34,176 bases of DNA from Bordetella parapertussis (GTDB taxonomy: Bacteria > Pseudomonadota > Gammaproteobacteria > Burkholderiales > SG8-41): NCBI GenBank assembly GCA_945906935.1, contig CAMDSO010000037.1, forward strand, positions 1-34,176. The letters run 5' to 3'. This document shows positions 16,718 through 25,123 of the stretch, one piece after another; the stretch's first letter is position 1, and the number at the start of each line of letters is the position of its first letter. A program made the translations under genes and the position numbers. Under the pieces are notes generated by a model. It had not been told where the DNA came from and did not search any database. It saw nothing but the letters and a program-made list of their open reading frames with translations.

Positions 16718-19363
16718 ATGCGCGAACCCACCCCACTTACCATTTTCCTCAAGGACTACACGCCACCGGCCTTCCTTGTTTCGACGGTCGATCTACACGT
16801 AGACATCCACGCCGACCATGCGATGGTCAAGGCAACGCTGGCGCTGTCACGCAACCCCGCCGCAACCGACCCGCAAGCGCCACTGGTACTGAATGGCGAC
16901 GAACTGGAACTGGTGTCGGTGGCCATTGATGGCCGACAACTGGGCAGCAGTGAATTCAGCGTCGATGCAGAGCATCTGACTATCACCAACATGCCGGAAC
17001 ACTGCACGCTGGAAACCGGCGTGCGTATCCGACCCCAGCAAAACACCAAGCTCGAAGGTCTCTACGCGACGAAGAGCGGTTTTTTTACGCAATGCGAAGC
17101 CGAGGGGTTTCGCCGCATCACGTATTTTCTCGATCGCCCCGATGTGATGGCGCGCTACACCAACACCATACACGCCGACCGCGAACAGTATCCGGTGCTG
17201 CTCTCGAACGGCAATCTGGCCGCCAGTGGCGCAGAAGAAGGCGGTCGCCACTGGGTGCGCTTTGAAGACCCCTTCCCCAAACCCTGCTATCTTTTTGCGA
17301 TGGTGGCGGCGAAGCTTGAGATGCTCGAGGATCACTTTGTGACGCGCTCCGGACGCAAGGCGCGGCTCGCAGTGTATGTCGAGCCCGGCAAGCTTGATCA
17401 GTGCGGCTTTGCCATGCAGTGTCTTAAAAAATCGATGAAGTGGGATGAAGACGTCTTCGGTCTGGAACTCGACCTCGACCAGTACATGATTGCGGCGGTC
17501 GGCGACTTCAACTCCGGTGCCATGGAGAACAAGGGCCTCAACATCTTCAACACCAAATACGTGCTGGCGCGTCCCGACACCGCCACCGATATCGATTACC
17601 AAAATATCGACCGCGTCATCGCGCACGAATATTTCCATAACTGGACTGGCAACCGGGTGACCTGCCGCGACTGGTTTCAGCTCTCGCTAAAGGAAGGCCT
17701 GACGGTGTTCCGCGATCAGGAATACGGCGCCGACATGTACTCGCGCCCGTTGCAGCGCATACAGGAAGTGCGCGGCCTGCGCGCGGCGCAATTCCCCGAG
17801 GATGCCGGCCCGATGGCGCACCCCATCCGGCCCGCCTCGTATATGGAAATCCGCAATTTCTACACCATGACCGTGTATGAAAAAGGCGCAGAAGTCGTGC
17901 GCATGCAGCACACCCTGCTTGGTGCGGACGGTTTTCGCAAGGGCATGGATCTCTACTTCCAGCGTCACGACGGTCAGGCCGTCACCACCGACGATTTCGT
18001 GCAGGCGATGCAGGACGCCTCGGGTGTCGATCTCACACAATTCCGCCGCTGGTACGAACAGGCCGGCACGCCGGTGCTTGATGTCGCCACCGATTACAAC
18101 GCTGCGGCACAAACTTATACCGTCACGGTCCAGCAAGCCGGCCCGCCCACACCGGGACAACCCGTCAAGCAACCCTTGCACATTCCGTTTGCCATCGGCC
18201 TGGTCGACGCTCAGGGTAACGACACCCCGTTGCAGCTTGAGGGCGAAAGCGGCGGTAGCGCCGGGACGCGCGTGCTCTCACTCAAACAGGCCGCAGAGTG
18301 TTTCGTTTTCACCCATGTCGCCACACCCCCCGTGCCCTCCATCCTGCGCGGCTTTTCGGCGCCGGTGATCGTCAAATATCCTTACACGGGAGAACAGCTT
18401 GCACACCTGATGGCGCATGACAGCGACGCCTTCAACCGCTGGGAAGCCGGCCAACGCCTTGCCACCAACCTCATCCTCAATGGCGTCAAGACGATACAGG
18501 CCGGCCGCGCCCTGGAGATTACGGATAGGTTCCTCACCGCCTTCGCCCGCGTGCTCGCCGATGCGTCTCAAGACCCGGCCTTCGCTGCCGAAGCGCTCAA
18601 CCTGCCCTCGGAAATTACGCTGGCCGAAGAAATGGAGCCGGTCGACCCTGATGCCCTGCACGCGGTGCGTAACAGCCTGCGCCGCGCTGTAGCCAGCCAC
18701 CTGCAACCCGCGCTCCTCGCCTGCCACGCAGCGATGACCAACACAGGCGCCTACTCGCCCGACGCCGCCTCGGCGGGCCGGCGCTCGCTGCGCAACCTCT
18801 GCCTGTCTTACCTGATGGAGCTCGACGATCCGGCGATACGCGCGTTATGCCTGAAGCAATTCCGCACTGCCGACAATATGACCGACAGCATGGCTGCACT
18901 GTCGTTGCTGGCGAATACCGAATGCACGGAGCGCCAGGACGCACTCGATGCGTTCTACGCGCAATGGAAGGACGAACCGCTGGTGGTCGACAAGTGGCTG
19001 GCGGTGCAATCCACTTCGCGGCTCACAGGAACACTCGCCAACATCACCGCGTTACTCGGTCACCCGGCCTTCGAACTGAAGAATCCGAACAAGATTTACG
19101 CGCTGATCCGCAGCTTCGGCGCGGCCAACCACCTGCGCTTTCATGCTGCCGACGGCAGCGGTTATGCCTTCATCGCTGACCGCATTATCGAAATCAACGC
19201 GTTCAACCCGCAGGTGGCCTCGCGCGTCGCGCGCTGCTTCGACCGCTGGAGGAAATTTGACAGTGTCCGGCAAACCCACGCGCAGGCTGCGCTCGAACGC
19301 ATCCGTGACAGCGTCGGCCTGTCACGTGACGTTGCGGAGATCATCACCAAGGCGCTGGCCTGA
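16718..19363 (+). CDS. pepN: Aminopeptidase N (M1 family zinc metallopeptidase)
   Basis: This cytoplasmic aminopeptidase removes N-terminal residues from peptides in the last steps of protein turnover. The 881-aa protein is full length (E. coli PepN is 870 aa). The N-terminal beta domain leads to TQCEAEGFRRITYFLDRPDV. The exopeptidase motif GAMEN is at 267-271, and zinc motif HEYFHNW has His303 and His307, with third ligand Glu326 in LKEGLT. FYTMTVYEKGAEV holds the catalytic tyrosine. The C-terminal alpha-helical domain ends in ITKALA as in E. coli. No signal peptide is present. It appears monocistronic, 211 nt after the ModA-like gene. Confidence 0.96.
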   Translation: MREPTPLTIFLKDYTPPAFLVSTVDLHVDIHADHAMVKATLALSRNPAATDPQAPLVLNGDELELVSVAIDGRQLGSSEFSVDAEHLTITNMPEHCTLETGVRIRPQQNTKLEGLYATKSGFFTQCEAEGFRRITYFLDRPDVMARYTNTIHADREQYPVLLSNGNLAASGAEEGGRHWVRFEDPFPKPCYLFAMVAAKLEMLEDHFVTRSGRKARLAVYVEPGKLDQCGFAMQCLKKSMKWDEDVFGLELDLDQYMIAAVGDFNSGAMENKGLNIFNTKYVLARPDTATDIDYQNIDRVIAHEYFHNWTGNRVTCRDWFQLSLKEGLTVFRDQEYGADMYSRPLQRIQEVRGLRAAQFPEDAGPMAHPIRPASYMEIRNFYTMTVYEKGAEVVRMQHTLLGADGFRKGMDLYFQRHDGQAVTTDDFVQAMQDASGVDLTQFRRWYEQAGTPVLDVATDYNAAAQTYTVTVQQAGPPTPGQPVKQPLHIPFAIGLVDAQGNDTPLQLEGESGGSAGTRVLSLKQAAECFVFTHVATPPVPSILRGFSAPVIVKYPYTGEQLAHLMAHDSDAFNRWEAGQRLATNLILNGVKTIQAGRALEITDRFLTAFARVLADASQDPAFAAEALNLPSEITLAEEMEPVDPDALHAVRNSLRRAVASHLQPALLACHAAMTNTGAYSPDAASAGRRSLRNLCLSYLMELDDPAIRALCLKQFRTADNMTDSMAALSLLANTECTERQDALDAFYAQWKDEPLVVDKWLAVQSTSRLTGTLANITALLGHPAFELKNPNKIYALIRSFGAANHLRFHAADGSGYAFIADRIIEINAFNPQVASRVARCFDRWRKFDSVRQTHAQAALERIRDSVGLSRDVAEIITKALA

Positions 19364-19408
19364 ACCAGGCATGCACTGTGGGCTGTAAAAGCTTGGGCTT
19401 GCAGGTGA

Positions 19409-19440
19409 GTTCAAATTTGACCGGTTTAGGGCAGTTTGCA
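19409..19440. repeat. Degenerate repeat copy 1 flanking the MFS gene
   Basis: The stretch beginning TTCAAATTTGACCGGTT and continuing to CAGTTTGCA resembles the sequence at 20928-20958, TTCGAATTTGATCAGTT then GTCAATTTGGA, in the same orientation. It lies between the ends of pepN and the MFS gene. It may be a remnant of a mobile-element end. Confidence 0.35.
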
Positions 19441-19537
19441 CTAATCTTCGATTGCCCCCCTCGAAGCCCAATACGACTGCAGCTTCAGTGGCTTCCTATT
19501 GCTTGACCATACGGGGCCCTTACCAACACCGGTCTGC

Positions 19538-20773
19538 TCAATCTAATCTGCGCAGCCTCGGAAACAAAGCGACGATCACCCACATCATACATAGGGCGCT
19601 TACGGCATACCCACCCTGCGCTGCAGGACTACCAAAGCGATCGGCGACCGCGCCTGCGAGAAAATTGCCGATCGGCAATGCAATCACCACACCGGTGCGC
19701 AGTCCCATGACCCGGCCGCGCATCGATTGCTCGGTGTGACTCAAAATGAGCGTAGCGATTACCGTCCAGCATATCGCCTGCGCAAATCCAACCGCAAACA
19801 CAAGCGCAGCTGACACCGAATATCGCGTAGAAAGTGCGAAAAGTAGCAAGGCCGCGGACCAGCCGTAACAACTCCAGATCAGCAAACTGCCCCTGTGTTT
19901 GACATTACCAAGCCAAACAATCCAAATGCCGGCCGCGAGCGCACCGATGCCCGCCATCGACGTGAGCATGCCGTAGCCCGCGGGTCCCGCGTCCAGAATA
20001 TAGCGTGCGAATATCGGCAGGAATGAATACCGGTATGGCGCAGCAAGCAGGTTCATCAGAAAAGCGATGACCAGCAACAGCAGAACGGTCTGATTACCCC
20101 AGACATACCTGAGGCCGCCGATGAGGCTCCTGACGGGTGATTCGTCCACCAACTGCGTTGACTGCTTGACGCTCTTCATCCTGAATAGCACCGTCAGGTC
20201 GAAGACATAGATGCCTGCGATCAGTGCATACGCGCCGGCCATGCCTAGTATCGGAATCAGCATGCCCCCTAAAGCCGGACCAATAACCACGGTAATTTCC
20301 ATGGCGACCGCATTAAGCGCAACGGCGTTGGTTAAGAGCTCCTTTTTCACCAGGTCCGGGATCAAGGCATTCCGGGTCGGATTGTCTATCGCCCAGGTAA
20401 GACTACTGACCAGCGCCAGCGCAATGACATGCCAAAGCGCAAGCCAACCGGCAACGACCAGCAAAAGCATTAGCACCGACACCACCAGATTGATCAGCGC
20501 GGCGATGATCAGGAGCCACCGGCGATCCATGCGATCCGCAACAACACCCATGAAGGGCGCGGCGATATAGCCTGCCATCTTGCTACCGGCAACGATACCC
20601 ACCCACAGCGCGGAATCGGTCAGCTCCAGCGTCAGCCAGCCGATCACCACCATATCGGCCCACCGCGCCGTGGAGGAAAGTACGCTGGCCGTCCAAAGCA
20701 TGCGGAAGTCGCGATGACGCAAGGCCTCTAATTGTTGCATCTGCCCCAAGCGCGTCAGGAATTCTTTAATCAT
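19538..20773 (-). CDS. Major facilitator superfamily transporter (EntS/MFS_3-type exporter)
   Basis: This 411-aa integral membrane protein has about 12 hydrophobic segments. The cytoplasmic loop motif GVVADRMDRR (about 76-85) between helices 2 and 3 is the MFS signature, and a related motif GAVADRFGSP appears in the C-terminal half. ALRHRDFRMLWTASVLSSTARWADMVVIGWL at the N-terminus and WAIDNPTRNALIPDLVKKE are typical of the MFS_3 / enterobactin-exporter-like subfamily, which exports drugs or siderophores. The start ATG at 20773 has only a weak ribosome site. It diverges from Bug receptor E. Substrate is unknown; no siderophore or drug gene is adjacent. Confidence 0.85.
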   Translation of the reverse strand: MIKEFLTRLGQMQQLEALRHRDFRMLWTASVLSSTARWADMVVIGWLTLELTDSALWVGIVAGSKMAGYIAAPFMGVVADRMDRRWLLIIAALINLVVSVLMLLLVVAGWLALWHVIALALVSSLTWAIDNPTRNALIPDLVKKELLTNAVALNAVAMEITVVIGPALGGMLIPILGMAGAYALIAGIYVFDLTVLFRMKSVKQSTQLVDESPVRSLIGGLRYVWGNQTVLLLLVIAFLMNLLAAPYRYSFLPIFARYILDAGPAGYGMLTSMAGIGALAAGIWIVWLGNVKHRGSLLIWSCYGWSAALLLFALSTRYSVSAALVFAVGFAQAICWTVIATLILSHTEQSMRGRVMGLRTGVVIALPIGNFLAGAVADRFGSPAAQGGYAVSALCMMWVIVALFPRLRRLD

Positions 20774-21124
20774 AACGAGTTCACTCTTCGTGCATTTGTT
20801 GCCTGTGTATTGATGACCAGGGTTTGTAATACGGCAGCAGAATAGCTGGGCCTATCCACCATTCCATTGAGAGAAGCATGTTCATTGCCCATTGTATTCG
20901 CCACACTTACCACTTTTTTGGAGCCGATTCGAATTTGATCAGTTGGTCAATTTGGAGTTGACGGAAACAGGAAAGAGCAACAGATACACCCATTGCCCTT
21001 AACGATTAAAAATCCAAAGGATGGCGGCATATTACAGCTTGAAATCAGCCGTATTGATCAGACAAATCTCCAACGTGCGCCGTAACACATTATATTGCGG
21101 GATTGCCATCCACCCGGGGACCGC
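20774..21124. other. Divergent intergenic region between MFS and Bug E genes
   Basis: This 351-nt region has no convincing gene. It is AT-richer than its surroundings and should contain both divergent promoters. Around 20928-20958 there are internal direct repeats (AATTTGATCAGTTG and AATTTGGAGTTG) that resemble the copy after pepN. TTGACG at 20958-20963 could be a -35 for the plus strand, but no good -10 follows at the right distance. Confidence 0.4.
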
Positions 21125-22108
21125 ATGATGAATTTACTGATCCAGAGGCTGTCCGTTTTTGGCGGCGTCGCCCTGCTAATAGCGATTAGCGTTACCGCAG
21201 TCGCGGCAGAGTATCCGACGCGGCAGGTCCGCATAGTCGTCGGCGCCGTATCGGGCGGCGGTGTTGATATAACGGGCCGCGTCATCGCGGCGAAATTGTC
21301 CGAACAACTCGGCCAGCAATTTTTCGTCGACAACCGACCCGGTGCAGGCGGCAATGTCGGCAGTGAATTTGTTGCCAAATCGCCGCCCGACGGTCATACG
21401 CTTTTGATGGGCACGATCGCAGTTCTGGCGATCAATCCCAGCCTATACAAGGAGCTTGCGCTTGACCCGCTACGGGACTTTGCACCGATCTCGCGCGCCG
21501 CTGACTCCACCAACATTCTGGTCGTGCATCCTGCGCTGCCGGTGAAGTCCGTCAAGGAATTGATCGCCCTCGCGCGTGCGCGACCGGGCGATCTGGTTTA
21601 TGGTTCATCGGGGGTCGGCACAGCCGGTCATCTTTCCGGTGAACTATTCAGTTCTATGGCGGGGCTCAAAATGATCCATGTGCCGTATAAAGGCGGTCCG
21701 CCATCGATGATTGATCTTATTGCAGGCCGTCTGCAAATCGTCTTCGCGACTGCCGTGGTCGGCGTACCACAAATGCAGGCAGGCAAGGTTAAAGGCCTCG
21801 CGGTGACCATCGCGAAACGTTCGACCTTCGCCCCTCAACTGCCAACGATGGCCGAAGCCGGACTACCCGGTTTCGAAGCCAACAACTGGTACGGCTTGGT
21901 CGCACCGGTCAAAACACCGCCCGAGATCATCGCCCGATTAAATCGCGAAGTGGTTGCCCTTCTGAACACCACCGATATCAGGGATGCCCTCTTCAAACAG
22001 GGTATTGAAACAGCACCCGGTACACCCGAAGAATTTGGCGCCTACATGAAAACCGAAATTGCCAAATGGAAAAAGGTTGTGCAGATGTCCGGCGCCACGC
22101 CAAACTAA
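21125..22108 (+). CDS. Bug-family (TctC-like) periplasmic substrate-binding protein E
   Basis: This is the fifth Bug receptor of the window, about 327 aa from the ATG at 21125. I chose that start because GGGGA precedes it; the open frame begins 10 codons earlier. The signal peptide is MMNLLIQRLSVFGGVALLIAISVTAVAAE. The mature part has YPTRQVRIVVGAVSGGGVDITG (ligand loop), FVDNRPGAGGNVG, PPDGHTLLMG and MIHVPYKGGPPSMID, and ends KWKKVVQMSGATP. It is followed on the same strand after about 105 nt by a small ABM-domain protein, so the two may form a transcription unit. No transporter subunits are close. The ligand is unknown. Confidence 0.92.
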   Translation: MMNLLIQRLSVFGGVALLIAISVTAVAAEYPTRQVRIVVGAVSGGGVDITGRVIAAKLSEQLGQQFFVDNRPGAGGNVGSEFVAKSPPDGHTLLMGTIAVLAINPSLYKELALDPLRDFAPISRAADSTNILVVHPALPVKSVKELIALARARPGDLVYGSSGVGTAGHLSGELFSSMAGLKMIHVPYKGGPPSMIDLIAGRLQIVFATAVVGVPQMQAGKVKGLAVTIAKRSTFAPQLPTMAEAGLPGFEANNWYGLVAPVKTPPEIIARLNREVVALLNTTDIRDALFKQGIETAPGTPEEFGAYMKTEIAKWKKVVQMSGATPN

Positions 22109-22213
22109 CCGACTGCGTTCCCAGTCTTAAATTTTCTTGCCGTCACTCTGCCATTGGCCTATGGCTATTATCTGCCGCTCAATGTTTACAACACTAATCA
22201 AAGGAGTATTGCC

Positions 22214-22525
22214 ATGATCCACGTTGTCGCCATTATCACCATCAAACCTGGTCTACGTGAAACCGTATTGAGCGCCTTTCGCGCCAACATCCCCGCCGTT
22301 CTCGCCGAAGACGGCTGCATTGAATACGGGCCCACAGTCGATACCGACGACGTCGGCAGTTTTCAGGCGAAAATCGGTGCCGATTCATTCATGGTGATCG
22401 AGAAATGGCGTGACGTGGCAGCACTCAAGGCTCACGCCGCCGCGCCGCACATGGCGGCTTACGGTGCAAAGGTGAAGGACATGCTCGCCGGGCGTATCGT
22501 GCATGTGCTGTCACCGGCAGGCTAA
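22214..22525 (+). CDS. ABM-superfamily putative quinol monooxygenase (YgiN-like)
   Basis: This 103-aa single-domain protein of the antibiotic biosynthesis monooxygenase dimeric ferredoxin-like fold starts MIHVVAIITIKPG. It continues with LAEDGCIEYGPTVD and DSFMVIEKWRDVAALKAHAAAPHMAAY, which is the classic strand, helix and histidine-bearing segment of YgiN and related quinol monooxygenases. The start at 22214 is fixed by AAAGGAG seven bases upstream; the open frame extends 20 codons further but without a signal. Such proteins act without cofactor on quinols or other aromatics. It follows Bug receptor E and may be cotranscribed with it. Substrate is not evident. Confidence 0.85.
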   Translation: MIHVVAIITIKPGLRETVLSAFRANIPAVLAEDGCIEYGPTVDTDDVGSFQAKIGADSFMVIEKWRDVAALKAHAAAPHMAAYGAKVKDMLAGRIVHVLSPAG

Positions 22526-22576
22526 AAAACGCCGCGCAGCAGCGGCATAATCCGAAGGAAATACAGCCTTGCAAAC

Positions 22577-22951
22577 TCAGACTTCTACGGTCGTCGGCTG
22601 CCCGCTACCATCGCTCGTGGTGTCGCGGCAGACCAGGTAAACGGCATCACCGTCATCGGAGGCTACTGCCGTGTGCACCACCTTTGGCGGAATATGCAGC
22701 AACGCACCGGTCGGCACGATGAACTCTTCGCCATCCATCAACACCTTGAGCGAACCCTTGAGAACATAATTAAAGGTTTCGTCGAGGTGATAATGGGCCT
22801 TCGAGCCGGTACCTTTTTTCTTCGTAACGATACCAACGTAAACACGTTCACCGGTAAATGCCGCACCCATACCGGTCGAAAGCGCACCACCGAGGACGTT
22901 GCCCTGCTTCATCGTTTCAAAATTATGCACGTAACGTTCTTTGGCCGACAT
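22577..22951 (-). CDS. Small single-domain cupin protein
   Basis: This 124-aa beta-barrel protein has cupin motif 1 as KAHYHLDETFNYVLKG, with His53, His55 and Glu58 as metal ligands. Motif 2 is LLHIPPKVVHTAV, with His93. All four metal-binding positions are present, so a metal-dependent enzyme or binding role is plausible. There is no signal peptide. GAGAGAAAA lies before the ATG at 22951. A TAGAAT hexamer on the minus strand at 22989-22994 could be its -10. It converges with the ABM gene after about 50 nt. Function in this family ranges from isomerases to sensors, and I cannot be more specific. Confidence 0.82.
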   Translation of the reverse strand: MSAKERYVHNFETMKQGNVLGGALSTGMGAAFTGERVYVGIVTKKKGTGSKAHYHLDETFNYVLKGSLKVLMDGEEFIVPTGALLHIPPKVVHTAVASDDGDAVYLVCRDTTSDGSGQPTTVEV

Positions 22952-23255
22952 GTTTTTCTCTCAAGCAAAGTGATGTGATTGATTTCTGATTCTAACAGGC
23001 CCTTTTATTACATCTGCAGGAGGGAAAAACGTGAGCCGAAGATAAGGCCACGCACTAATACTCGTAGAAATTATATTCGGATTGTAGGTTGCCGCGGGTC
23101 CTGCGCTTAAGCATGCCCTTCGATACGGGAGTGACTTTACGTCTTGTACGTTGCCATCGATGGCGCCTAATGTGCTGCCGCAGAATCCGATTTGATTCGT
23201 TTCCCCAGGCAATGCCGATCCGCATTTGCCACCACTAGTACTCTAAAAAAACTAG
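22952..23255. other. Gene-free stretch between cupin and secreted hypothetical genes
   Basis: This 304-nt AT-richer stretch contains the likely cupin promoter near its left end and two ACTAGT palindromes separated by an A-run (about 23234-23256). I see no gene, no tRNA and no clear terminator. Confidence 0.4.
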
Positions 23256-23843
23256 TCACTGCGCAATCGGCCGATTGGTCTTTTCGTAGTTTTTCACCAG
23301 AGTCTGGTAGCGATAAGTCGACACCTCGATTAAGCCCCAATCAATCGAGCCTGTGCTTCCATCAAGCTTTACCGCGAAGTCCGCCAAGTCCCATTCATCG
23401 AATCGCGTGGCAAACCTTGAATTGGCGGCTTTCTTTAACTCCCTGGTCCGGGTCGGTTTGCCATATTGACTCGTCAGCGCAGCGAGTGCGCCACTCTGAG
23501 CCTGAAGACCCCACGTCCCGACTTGTATTGACTCGACGATCCCTTGGACCGCAATGACTTTGAGTTCCCCGCGAACATAAGGGGGCACCCCGGACCGGGG
23601 TAGTGCCACGTAATACTCATCGCCTCCCCAAGGCTTGCGATTGGACAAGCTGCCATTGATGCACAGTTTGGACGTGAATGTGCCGCTACCCGCGCCACAG
23701 TCTGGCAAGGCGAACCGCGATCCGAGCTCGATACCCATCACGGTTTTGTCCGGTGTGGCGGCGAATGCAATCGGCACTGGCAGCATTAAGCATCCGATGA
23801 GCAGGATATGGATATGGATATTGATGGGTATGTGTCTTGTCAT
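23256..23843 (-). CDS. Hypothetical secreted protein
   Basis: This protein of about 195 aa begins MTRHIPINIHIHILLIGCLMLPVPIAFAA, a signal peptide with a probable cleavage after AFA. The mature part starts TPDKTVMGIELGSRFALPDCG, and two or three cysteines (DCGAGSGTFTSKLCING) could form a disulfide. Later segments include GGDEYYVALPRSGVPPYVRGELKVIAVQGIVESIQVGTWG and ALTSQYGKPTRTREL, which look like a small periplasmic alpha/beta domain. I do not recognise the family. The ATG at 23843 overlaps an upstream small frame as ATGA; an ATG four codons earlier is possible. GC content is lower than in neighbouring genes, consistent with accessory origin. Confidence 0.6.
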   Translation of the reverse strand: MTRHIPINIHIHILLIGCLMLPVPIAFAATPDKTVMGIELGSRFALPDCGAGSGTFTSKLCINGSLSNRKPWGGDEYYVALPRSGVPPYVRGELKVIAVQGIVESIQVGTWGLQAQSGALAALTSQYGKPTRTRELKKAANSRFATRFDEWDLADFAVKLDGSTGSIDWGLIEVSTYRYQTLVKNYEKTNRPIAQ

Positions 23844-24049
23844 GCCGAGGAGCATATAGGAAATTCAAACCATTGCACGTTTTCGCAACTAAATTGCCGA
23901 TCCGTTTCAAGATCAAGTCGGTCTTCGGTCGAATTTCCTAAAAATACTCGGCTTAGTGCCGCAAAACCATGTCCTTGGATGAGTCGTGACAGGTCATCGC
24001 GGATGAGGCTGCCCAAATAACACTTCACTTCCAATGCTGGCACTCCCAA
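23840..24049 (-). CDS. Possible 69-aa hypothetical frame upstream of the secreted protein
   Basis: A minus-strand frame with TTG or GTG starts encodes VPALEVKCYLGSLIRDDLSRL...GHGFAALSRVFLG and ends ICSSA, with its TGA overlapping the next gene's ATG. There is no recognised domain and no strong ribosome site. The overlap hints at coupling, but the low-GC region could also hold decayed sequence. Confidence 0.3.
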   Translation of the reverse strand: MGVPALEVKCYLGSLIRDDLSRLIQGHGFAALSRVFLGNSTEDRLDLETDRQFSCENVQWFEFPICSSA

Positions 24050-24313
24050 ATGCGCAACAGTTACATCATGCTACAAACCCGTCCGCGCGCAACTCGCCAG
24101 TGGATTACGCGATATCGAGGGAATTGCGGCGGACCAGGCTGAGCAAGCCAACCAACCCAGTAAATGTTATTTCTTTTGGGACCGTCTTACTCTTCGCACA
24201 ACCAAATCGACTTAACTGGCTAGTCGCTGGCGATGCCAATCAACTTGCGTCCTGCGGCGGATCCCTGAAACGAAAATGGCTCGCAAAGAGTATTTGCAAG
24301 CCATCGATTTTAT
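24050..24313. other. Region downstream of tRNA-Pro with possible gene remnant
   Basis: No intact gene is visible. On the minus strand, a short frame ending at TAA 24105-24107 carries VPKE, a hydrophobic run TGLVGLLSLV and then RR. That layout recalls a PEP-CTERM sorting tail, but no body of a protein precedes it because a stop codon and the tRNA lie just upstream. Confidence 0.3.
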
Positions 24314-24390
<77 letters not shown>

Positions 24391-24444
24391 AACGATGAAG
24401 TATAACAGATGCCCAACGCCTTCCGAGCGCGGAAGCGCAACAAA

Positions 24445-24822
24445 TCACTGCCGCAGAAAGTCAATGACGTCCTTGAGTTCGGTGCGCAGCGCGTTGAAAT
24501 CAGTGCGTGCCTTGACTGGTGCTGCACGCTGAGGCCTAGCGGTATCGGCGACGATATCGTCGAGCCGGTTGCGCGCACCGCTGATAGTGAAGCCTTGATC
24601 GTAGAGCAGGTCACGAATGCGGCGGATCAGCAACACCTCATGGTGCTGGTAATAGCGGCGGTTGCCGCGACGCTTGACCGGCTTGAGTTGGGCGAACTCC
24701 TGTTCCCAGTAGCGCAGGACGTGCGGCTTGACGCCGCACAACTGACTCACTTCGCCTATCGTGAAATAGCGCTTTGCCGGGATCGGTGGCAGCGCCTCTT
24801 TAAGACTGTGATTCGTTTCCAT
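24445..24822 (-). CDS. MerR-family transcriptional regulator
   Basis: This 125-aa DNA-binding protein has the N-terminal MerR winged helix-turn-helix: [69 protein letters not shown], at residues about 19-88. Only a short tail follows, with no cysteine cluster or ligand domain, so it belongs to the short MlrA-like type rather than the metal sensors. Its start overlaps the 3' end of ihfA by 23 nt, so it is translated from the same mRNA. This gene is conserved after ihfA across betaproteobacteria, and its targets are generally not characterised. Confidence 0.92.
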   Translation of the reverse strand: METNHSLKEALPPIPAKRYFTIGEVSQLCGVKPHVLRYWEQEFAQLKPVKRRGNRRYYQHHEVLLIRRIRDLLYDQGFTISGARNRLDDIVADTARPQRAAPVKARTDFNALRTELKDVIDFLRQ

Positions 24823-25114
24823 GGCTGTCGTAGTGTTTCTCCACCATGGCCTTCAGCTTTTGAGAAGCATGAAACGTCACCACGCGGCGTGCGGTAATCG
24901 GGATTTCCTCGCCGGTCTTCGGATTGCGACCCGGGCGCTGGGGTTTGTCACGCAGCTGAAAGTTGCCAAAGCCTGACAGCTTGACGCCCTCGGCATTCTC
25001 CAGCGCGATGCGAACTTCTTCGAAAAAAGACTCCACCATGTCCTTGGCTTCGCGCTTATTCAAACCCACTTTTTCGAATAGCAAATCCGCCAACTCGGCC
25101 TTGGTCAAAGTCAT
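24800..25114 (-). CDS. ihfA: Integration host factor subunit alpha
   Basis: This 104-aa nucleoid protein forms the IHF heterodimer with IhfB and bends DNA sharply at specific sites. [35 protein letters not shown] is the helical dimerisation part. [38 protein letters not shown] gives the beta arms with the intercalating proline (GRNPKTGE), and the C-terminal helix is [20 protein letters not shown] lies just before the ATG. It follows pheT after nine bases, the conserved pheST-ihfA linkage, and overlaps the merR-like start. Confidence 0.96.
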   Translation of the reverse strand: MTLTKAELADLLFEKVGLNKREAKDMVESFFEEVRIALENAEGVKLSGFGNFQLRDKPQRPGRNPKTGEEIPITARRVVTFHASQKLKAMVEKHYDSHGNESQS

Positions 25115-25123
25115 TTTTTCCCC

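Noticed and set aside
22961-23212. 83-codon minus-strand frame upstream of the cupin
   Set aside because: No ribosome site, unusual composition, and it occupies the probable cupin promoter.
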